Positions 54,776 through 64,000 of a stretch of 64,000 nt of DNA are shown piece after piece (position 1 is the stretch's first letter; the number at the start of each line of letters is the position of its first letter). The notes beneath the pieces were generated by a model, which saw nothing but the letters and a program-made list of their open reading frames with translations, searched no databases and had not been told where the DNA came from. The translations under genes and the position numbers were made by a program. The stretch spans positions 52,134 through 116,133 of the forward strand of contig NZ_JALXPE010000002.1 in assembly GCF_025143365.1 (NCBI RefSeq). Direction: 5' to 3'. The stretch is from Microbacterium sp. p3-SID336. GTDB lineage: Bacteria; Actinomycetota; Actinomycetes; Actinomycetales; Microbacteriaceae.

Positions 54776-56449
54776 ATGCACCAGTCAGCCATGCGTCGGC
54801 GAGGGATCGTCGCCGTCACCGGAGCGACCATCGCCGCTCTCGCACTCGCGGGATGCGTCGCGAGCGAGCGCGGCGACAACGGCTCGGAGGGCTCGGGAGA
54901 CGTCGACGGCACGTTCGTGTTCGCCGCGTCGTCCGACCCGGCCAGCCTCGACCCCGCCTTCGCCCAGGACGGCGAGACGTTCCGCGTCTCCCGCCAGATC
55001 TTCGAGGGTCTGGTCGGCACCGAGCCCGGCACCGCCGACCCCGCCCCGCTGCTCGCCGAGTCGTGGGAGTCGTCGGAGGACGGCATGTCGCACACCTTCG
55101 CGCTGAAGGAGGGCGTCACGTTCCACGACGGCACCCCGTTCAACGCGGAGGCCGTCTGCTACAACTTCGACCGCTGGTACAACTGGACGGGCCTGGCCGC
55201 CTCCGAGGCGTTCGGCTACTACTACAACAAGCTCTTCAAGGGCTACGCCTCCAACCCGGCGGACGCCGTCTACAAGTCGTGCGCGCCGGACGGCGAGAAC
55301 TCGGTCACGATCGAGCTGAACAAGCCGTTCGCCGGCTTCATCGCCTCGCTGTCGCTGCCCGCGTTCGGCATGCAGAGCCCCTCCGCGATGGAGGAGTTCG
55401 GCGCGGACGAGGTCGCGGGCTCCGCCGAGGCGCCGCAGCTCTCCGAGTACGCCATGGGCCACCCGGTGGGCACCGGTCCCTACAAGTTCGACGAGTGGGC
55501 GCCGGGCGAGCAGGTCACGCTGAGCGCCTACGACGACTACTGGGGCGAGTCCGGTCAGGTGGACGAGATCATCTTCCGCACGATCGACGACCCGACGGCC
55601 CGCCGTCAGGCGCTCGAGTCCGGGTCGATCGACGGCTACGACCTCGTCGGCCCCGCCGACACCAAGGCGCTCGAGGACGACGGGTTCACGATGGTCTCCC
55701 GCCCGCCGTTCACGATCCTCTACCTCGCCTTCAACCAGGCGGTCCCCGAGCTGCAGGACCCGAAGGTGCGCGAGGCGCTGTCATACGCGGTCGACAAGGA
55801 CGCCCTGATCAGCCAGGTGCTGCCGGAGGGCACGCAGAAGGCCACGCAGTTCGTGCCCGAGGTCGTCAACGGCTACAACCCCGACGTCACGACGTACGAC
55901 TACGACCCCGAGAAGGCCAAGGCGCTGCTCGCCGAGGCGGGCTACGACGAGGCCAACCCGCTGAAGCTCACCTTCAACTACCCGGTCAACGTCTCCCGTC
56001 CGTACATGCCGGACCCCGAGCAGATCTTCACCGTGCTGTCCTCGCAGCTGTCCGAGGTCGGCGTGGAGACCACGCCGGTCTCCGAGGAGTGGGTGGAGTA
56101 CCTCGACCGCACGACTGGCACGTCCGACCACGGCATCCACCTGCTCGGCTGGACCGGTGACTACAACGACACCGACAACTTCGTGGGTGTGTTCTTCGGC
56201 CAGCAGAGCTCCGAGTGGGGCTTCGACAACCCGGAGCTGTTCCAGAAGCTGACCGAGGCTCGCGGCGTCTCCAACCTCGACGAGCAGACCGCGCTCTACG
56301 AGGACATCAACGAGATGGTCGCGGAGTTCATCCCCGGCGTCCCGCTCGCGCACCCGGCGCCGACCCTGGCGTTCGACCCGCGCGTGGAGAGCTACCCGGC
56401 CAGCCCGGTGAACGACGAGGTCTTCACGGACATCGTCCTCACCAAGTAA
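54776..56449 (+). CDS. oligopeptide ABC transporter substrate-binding lipoprotein (family 5)
   Basis: 557 residues. Signal peptide with LAGC lipobox (Cys27). Family 5 binding domain: FVFAASSDPASLDPAFAQDG, then SWESSEDGMSHTFALKEGV, FHDGTPFNAEAVCYNFDRW. Binds oligopeptides or related compounds for import. ATG preceded by AGGGAAGG. Heads an operon with two permeases and a fused ATPase. A hairpin separates it from the first permease. Confidence 0.95.
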   Translation: MHQSAMRRRGIVAVTGATIAALALAGCVASERGDNGSEGSGDVDGTFVFAASSDPASLDPAFAQDGETFRVSRQIFEGLVGTEPGTADPAPLLAESWESSEDGMSHTFALKEGVTFHDGTPFNAEAVCYNFDRWYNWTGLAASEAFGYYYNKLFKGYASNPADAVYKSCAPDGENSVTIELNKPFAGFIASLSLPAFGMQSPSAMEEFGADEVAGSAEAPQLSEYAMGHPVGTGPYKFDEWAPGEQVTLSAYDDYWGESGQVDEIIFRTIDDPTARRQALESGSIDGYDLVGPADTKALEDDGFTMVSRPPFTILYLAFNQAVPELQDPKVREALSYAVDKDALISQVLPEGTQKATQFVPEVVNGYNPDVTTYDYDPEKAKALLAEAGYDEANPLKLTFNYPVNVSRPYMPDPEQIFTVLSSQLSEVGVETTPVSEEWVEYLDRTTGTSDHGIHLLGWTGDYNDTDNFVGVFFGQQSSEWGFDNPELFQKLTEARGVSNLDEQTALYEDINEMVAEFIPGVPLAHPAPTLAFDPRVESYPASPVNDEVFTDIVLTK

Positions 56450-56497
56450 CGGCGTCGGGTACCGTCCGACCGCACGACGAGTCGGGCGGGGCGACGA

Positions 56498-56535
56498 GAC
56501 GGGGCGCAGCGACCTGCGGGCCGCTGCGCTCCGTC
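56498..56535 (+). other. intercistronic stem-loop after the peptide-binding protein gene
   Basis: 14-bp stem with one mismatch (56498-56511 with 56522-56535), 10-nt loop, no T-run. It lies in the 144-bp gap before the permease. Probably an attenuator or mRNA 3'-end protector that keeps the binding protein in excess. Confidence 0.6.
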
Positions 56536-56593
56536 TCCGCCCCGCTCGCTCGGCGGGCGATCGGGCGCACCCTCCGACCATCGGAGATCTCTT

Positions 56594-57598
56594 TTGCTGC
56601 GCACCATCGGCAGGCGACTGCTGTTCCTCATCCCCACCCTGTTCGGGCTCAGCATCCTGCTGTTCGCCTGGGTCAGGGCCCTCCCCGGCGGCCCCGCGGT
56701 CGCCCTCCTCGGCGAGAAGGCCACCCCGGAGGCCATCGCCAGGGTCAACGAGCTGTACGGCTTCAACAAGCCGCTCATCGAGCAGTACTTCATCTGGGTC
56801 ACCCGGCTCCTGCAGGGTGACTTCGGCACCTCGATCCAGACGAACCGTCCGGTGACCGAAGAGTTCATGCGCCGCTTCCCCGCGACGCTCGAGCTCAGCG
56901 TGATGGCGCTCATCTTCGCGGTGGGCATCGGCATCCCGCTCGGGTACTGGGCGGCCAGACGGCACGGCAAGTTCACCGACCACGCCTCGGTGGTGCTGAG
57001 CCTGATCGGCATCACGATCCCGGTGTTCTTCCTGGCGTTCATCCTCAAGTACGTCTTCGCGGTGCAGCTGGGCTGGCTGCCGTCGGACGGACGCCAGAAC
57101 CCTCGAATAGATGCGACGCATCCCACGGGCTTCTACGTGTGGGACGGCATCATCACCGGGGAGTTCGACGCGGCGTGGGACGCGATCCTGCATCTGATCC
57201 TCCCCGCGCTGGCACTCGGCACCATCCCGCTCGCGATCATCGTCCGCATCACGCGGGCGAGCGTGCTGGAAGTACAGAACGCCGACTACGTGCGCACCGG
57301 CCGCGCGAAGGGCGTGGGTTCGTCGACCCTGCGCAGCCGCTTCATCCTCCGCAACGCCATGCTCCCGGTCATCACGACGATCGGCCTGCAGACGGGTCTG
57401 CTCATCTCGGGGGCGGTGCTCACCGAGACGGTGTTCGCGTTCCCCGGCATCGGGTCTTTCCTGGCCAGGGCGATCTTCACGCGGGACTTCCCCGTGCTCC
57501 AAGGGTTCATCATCTTCATCGCCATCGCGTACGCGCTGATCAACCTGGCGGTCGATGTCTCCTACAGCTTCATCGATCCGAGAGTGCGGGTGCAGTGA
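56594..57598 (+). CDS. oligopeptide ABC transporter permease, DppB type
   Basis: 334 residues, six TMs. N-terminal MLRTIGRRLLFLIPTLFGLS is typical of DppB/OppB. The EAA loop reads NADYVRTGRAKGVGSSTLRSRF near 232-253. The start codon is TTG with GGAGAT 7 nt upstream; no ATG or GTG fits the family N-terminus. Second gene of the peptide importer. Confidence 0.94.
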   Translation: MLRTIGRRLLFLIPTLFGLSILLFAWVRALPGGPAVALLGEKATPEAIARVNELYGFNKPLIEQYFIWVTRLLQGDFGTSIQTNRPVTEEFMRRFPATLELSVMALIFAVGIGIPLGYWAARRHGKFTDHASVVLSLIGITIPVFFLAFILKYVFAVQLGWLPSDGRQNPRIDATHPTGFYVWDGIITGEFDAAWDAILHLILPALALGTIPLAIIVRITRASVLEVQNADYVRTGRAKGVGSSTLRSRFILRNAMLPVITTIGLQTGLLISGAVLTETVFAFPGIGSFLARAIFTRDFPVLQGFIIFIAIAYALINLAVDVSYSFIDPRVRVQ

Positions 57599-57632
57599 TG
57601 TCCCTCCTCCTCGTCCGAAAGGAGGCGATCGC

Positions 57633-58598
57633 ATGACCATCGCCCTCCCGCCCGCACAGGGCCCCTCCGCCGAGAGCGGCGGCAGCATCGACACCGTCGC
57701 GATCGCCCAGGCCGACCTGAAGGACGGCGGCGGCGGTTTCTGGCGCGACGTGTTCCGCCGGCTCCGCCGCAACCCGACCGCGTGGATCGGCGCCGCGATC
57801 GTGCTGGTGTTCCTGCTCATCGCGCTGCTCGCACCGGTGCTCGCGCCGTACCCGGAGACCGCACTCCCCGGCGCGAAGTACATCACGCCGACCCACATCC
57901 CCGGCCCCGGGGAGCTGCCGGAGTTCCCGCTCGGCCTCGACCGCTTCGGCGGAGACGTGCTGTCCAAGCTCATCTGGGGCGCGCAGGCCTCGCTGCTGAT
58001 CGGCGTCGTCTCCACGGCCATGGGTCTGCTCGGCGGCATGCTGCTCGGCCTCATCGCCGGCACGTTCGGCGGCTGGGTCGACACCGTCATCATGCGCGTG
58101 GTCGACATCATCCTCTCGGTGCCGAACCTGCTGCTCGCGGTCTCGATCGCGGCGATCCTCGGGCAGACGCCCTTCGCCGTCATGATCGCGATCGGAGCCT
58201 CCCAGGTGCCGATCTTCGCGCGCCTGCTGCGTGCCTCGATGCTGCAGCAGCGCTCCAGCGACTACGTGCTCTCCGCACAGACCCTGGGTCTCGGCCGCGG
58301 CCGGATCACGATGTCGCACGTGCTGCCGAACGCGATCGGCCCGGTGATCGTGCAGGGCACCCTGACGCTGGCGACCGCCGTGATCGACGCCGCCGCGCTG
58401 TCGTTCCTCGGGCTCGGCGGCGGCCGGCCGGAGACCGCGGAGTGGGGTCGCATGCTCACCTACGCTCAGGCGGAGCTGGCGATCGCGCCGTGGCTGGCGT
58501 TCCTCCCCGGCATCTGCATCGCGGTCACCGCGCTCGGCTTCACGCTGCTGGGCGAGGCGCTGCGCGAGGCCATGGACCCGAGGACGAGAGCACGATGA
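57633..58598 (+). CDS. oligopeptide ABC transporter permease, DppC type
   Basis: 321 residues. Start ATG with perfect AAAGGAGG upstream. TM1 after a cytosolic arm at WIGAAIVLVFLLIALLAPVL, the PLGLDRFGGDVLSKLIWGAQ loop, and EAA loop SDYVLSAQTLGLGRGRITMS. Five to six TMs. Overlaps the following ATPase frame at ATGA if that gene starts at 58595. Confidence 0.95.
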   Translation: MTIALPPAQGPSAESGGSIDTVAIAQADLKDGGGGFWRDVFRRLRRNPTAWIGAAIVLVFLLIALLAPVLAPYPETALPGAKYITPTHIPGPGELPEFPLGLDRFGGDVLSKLIWGAQASLLIGVVSTAMGLLGGMLLGLIAGTFGGWVDTVIMRVVDIILSVPNLLLAVSIAAILGQTPFAVMIAIGASQVPIFARLLRASMLQQRSSDYVLSAQTLGLGRGRITMSHVLPNAIGPVIVQGTLTLATAVIDAAALSFLGLGGGRPETAEWGRMLTYAQAELAIAPWLAFLPGICIAVTALGFTLLGEALREAMDPRTRAR

Positions 58599-58642
58599 CC
58601 GTCCGAGACGAGGGCGCCGTGCGCGCCGTGAAGGAGAACCCC

Positions 58643-60331
58643 ATGTCCGTCGAACCGCTGCTCTCGGTGCAGGGGCTGGCCGTGGACTTCGCCACCATGG
58701 ACGGCGTCGTGCACGCGGTCGAGGGCGTGGACCTGGAGATCCGCCCCGGCGAGACCGTCGCGATCGTGGGTGAGTCCGGTTCGGGCAAGTCCACCACCGC
58801 GATGGCCATCATCGGCCTGCTGGCCGGCGGAGGCAGGGTCGCGGCGGGCAGCATCCGCCTGGACGGCCGCGAGATCGCGCACGCGTCGGAGAACGAGCTG
58901 CGGACGATCCGCGGCCGGGACATCGGCCTGGTCCCGCAGGACCCGATGTCGAACCTGAACCCGGTCGCGAAGATCGGCACCCAGGTGGCGGAGACGCTGC
59001 TGGCGCACGGCCTCGCCACGCGACAGAACGTGCAGGGCAAGGTCGTGGAGGCGCTGACGGCTGCGGGCCTGCCCGACCCGGAGCGGCGGGCGAAGCAGTA
59101 CCCGCACGAGTTCTCCGGCGGCATGCGGCAGCGCGCCCTGATCGCGATCGGCCTGGCGTGCAAGCCGCGCCTGCTGATCGCCGACGAGCCGACGAGCGCC
59201 CTCGACGTGACGGTGCAGCAGACCATCCTCGACCAGATCGGCGAGATGACGCGCGAGCTCGGCACCGCCGTGCTGCTCATCACGCACGACCTCGGTCTCG
59301 CGGCGGAGCGCGCCGAGCGCGTCGTCGTGATGCATCGAGGCAAGGTCGTCGAGCAGGGGCCCGCGCGGCAGATCCTGGAGGATCCGCAGCACCCCTACAC
59401 GCAGTCGCTCGTGAAGGCGGCGCCCTCGGTCGCGGTCGCACGACTGCGCCCCGAGGCCTTCGCCCCGGGCGGCTCGGGCGAGGGCCTGTCGGACGCGCCC
59501 GCCACGGGGGAGCGCGCGGGGGCGGCTTCCGCGGTCCCGCCGCGCGACAACATCGTGGAGATCGAGAACCTCACGAAGGTGTACCCCGTGCGCGGCAAGC
59601 ACGAGGACTTCGTGGCGGTGGACGACGTGTCGCTCGCGATCCCGCGGGGCGAGACGGTCGCGATCGTCGGGGAGTCGGGGTCGGGGAAGACGACGACCGC
59701 GCGGATGCTGCTCAAGCTGATCGAGCCCACCAGCGGGCTCATCCGCTACGAGGGCAAGGACGTGTCGACGCTCAACCGAGCGGAGACCAGGGAGTTCCGG
59801 CAGCGCGTGCAGCCGATCTTCCAGGACCCGTACTCGAGCCTGAACCCCATGTTCACGATCGAGCGCCTGATCGCCGAGCCGCTCGAGTTCTACAAGCGGG
59901 GGAGCGGGGCCGAGCGGCGCAAGCGCGTGCGGCAGCTGCTCGACGACGTGGCGCTGCCGCAGTCGATGCTGCGCCGCTACCCGTCCGAGCTGTCTGGCGG
60001 TCAGCGGCAGCGCGTGGCGATCGCGCGGGCGCTCGCCCTGTCGCCGGATCTGATCGTGTGCGACGAGCCGGTGTCGGCGCTGGACGTGCTGGTGCAGGAC
60101 CAGATCCTGCGGCTGCTGGGCGACCTGCAGCGGGAGTACGGCTTCAGCTACCTGTTCATCTCGCACGACCTCGCCGTCGTGCGCCTCATCAGCGACTACG
60201 TGTGTGTGATGAAGGACGGGAAGCTGGTGGAGGCGGCCTCGTCGGAGGAGATCTTCACCAACCCCCGCGATCCCTACACGCGCCGCCTGCTCGCCTCGAT
60301 CCCCGGGAACGAGCTCAACATCGCGTCCTGA
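58643..60331 (+). CDS. fused dipeptide/oligopeptide ABC ATPase (DppD-DppF type)
   Basis: 562 residues, two full ABC domains in one chain. First: Walker [15 protein letters not shown], signature [15 protein letters not shown], Walker [13 protein letters not shown]. Second (from about 310): [41 protein letters not shown]. Each is followed by an oligopeptide-type C-terminal region ([32 protein letters not shown]). Start at 58643 chosen for AAGGAG 8 nt upstream and the domain start MSVEPLLSV; the ATG at 58595 overlapping dppC would add 16 residues. Confidence 0.94.
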   Translation: MSVEPLLSVQGLAVDFATMDGVVHAVEGVDLEIRPGETVAIVGESGSGKSTTAMAIIGLLAGGGRVAAGSIRLDGREIAHASENELRTIRGRDIGLVPQDPMSNLNPVAKIGTQVAETLLAHGLATRQNVQGKVVEALTAAGLPDPERRAKQYPHEFSGGMRQRALIAIGLACKPRLLIADEPTSALDVTVQQTILDQIGEMTRELGTAVLLITHDLGLAAERAERVVVMHRGKVVEQGPARQILEDPQHPYTQSLVKAAPSVAVARLRPEAFAPGGSGEGLSDAPATGERAGAASAVPPRDNIVEIENLTKVYPVRGKHEDFVAVDDVSLAIPRGETVAIVGESGSGKTTTARMLLKLIEPTSGLIRYEGKDVSTLNRAETREFRQRVQPIFQDPYSSLNPMFTIERLIAEPLEFYKRGSGAERRKRVRQLLDDVALPQSMLRRYPSELSGGQRQRVAIARALALSPDLIVCDEPVSALDVLVQDQILRLLGDLQREYGFSYLFISHDLAVVRLISDYVCVMKDGKLVEAASSEEIFTNPRDPYTRRLLASIPGNELNIAS

Positions 60332-60539
60332 GGCGGGGGAGCGAGTGCCATTACCGCAGCTTCCGAGATTGGTCAAGGACTGCGCTTGCCATGTCGCAAG
60401 ATCGCGGCTATAGTTGGTAGTTGCGCTCGCTCCTCCCTGCCCTCATATGGTGGTCGGCATCCGTTGAGCTCTCGAGCGCGAACTCCACCTGACGACAAAG
60501 GAATCGAGAAGCCCTGCGGGGCTCACGGAGGTTATTCCC
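60332..60539 (+). promoter_or_regulatory. rpoB promoter and untranslated leader
   Basis: TTGCCA (60386-60391), a 17-bp spacer and TATAGT (60409-60414) are near consensus. The leader is about 120 nt. It contains a hairpin AGCCC-TGCG-GGGCT (60510-60523), 3 nt upstream of the Shine-Dalgarno GGAGG (60527-60531). No ribosomal protein gene precedes rpoB here; rpoB has its own promoter. Confidence 0.75.

Positions 60540-64000
<3,461 letters not shown>

Overview
The window is chromosomal DNA from a high-GC Gram-positive bacterium, most likely a member of Microbacteriaceae close to Microbacterium. This rests on the very high GC content with GC-rich third positions, the 32-residue actinobacterial ribosomal protein bS22 next to a BldC-like HTH gene, the system II cytochrome c genes (tlpA-ccdA-resB-ccsB), menaquinone genes, an actinobacterial RpoB starting at TTG, and many genes that begin 6-7 nt after a TANNNT box, as leaderless actinobacterial mRNAs do. 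The species is inferred, not proven. I see no tRNA, rRNA, CRISPR array, insertion sequence or prophage. Coding density is high and the longest gene-free stretch is about 275 bp (15773-16047).

Layout. 1-7.2 kb: tail of an unknown gene, a lipoprotein, a CDF metal exporter, proC, an ABC exporter and the KtrAB potassium uptake pair with a divergent ArsR-type regulator. 7.8-10.6 kb: a DrrAB-like drug exporter divergent from its likely TetR regulator. 10.6-13.0 kb: a cyclase-family protein with altered metal motif, a BldC-like HTH gene, bS22, and a coupled rhodanese/glutaredoxin/Dabb trio. 13.1-15.5 kb: a polar amino acid ABC importer. 15.6-20.6 kb: YegP-like protein, GNAT, TSUP exporter, aspS, DUF5684 membrane protein and a histidine phosphatase. 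20.6-26.2 kb: a thioredoxin-reductase-like flavoprotein divergent from a MerR regulator across a perfect palindrome, then cytochrome c maturation genes. 26.3-32.7 kb: an RNA ligase-like protein, a YhgE/Pip protein, an MMPL transporter with a fused degenerate ABC ATPase domain, and a TetR regulator facing two tandem palindromes. 32.7-38.4 kb: menC, GNAT, a PadR/HAAS pair, menB and menE. 38.4-48.0 kb: a methyltransferase, a two-component system followed by a MacB-like ABC transporter, ComB-like and DUF3054 proteins, a SprT-like protein, a small helical repeat protein, a spermidine-synthase-like protein and an LCP cell-wall ligase. 48.2-60.3 kb: a sugar ABC importer, a NagZ-type GH3 enzyme, a MurR/RpiR regulator, a PfkB kinase and a complete oligopeptide importer. 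60.5-64 kb: rpoB, running off the edge.

How the genes work together. The ccs and men genes supply the respiratory chain (cytochrome c heme attachment and menaquinone). The 48-60 kb block looks like a scavenging locus. A sugar importer is translationally coupled to a cytoplasmic beta-N-acetylhexosaminidase, followed by a sugar-phosphate-sensing regulator, a sugar kinase and a peptide importer. That gene set fits uptake of cell-wall fragments, although no dedicated muramic acid enzyme is present in the window. Three regulator/transporter pairs (TetR-drrAB, TetR-MMPL/YhgE, MerR-flavoprotein) have clear repeat or palindromic operators in their divergent promoters.
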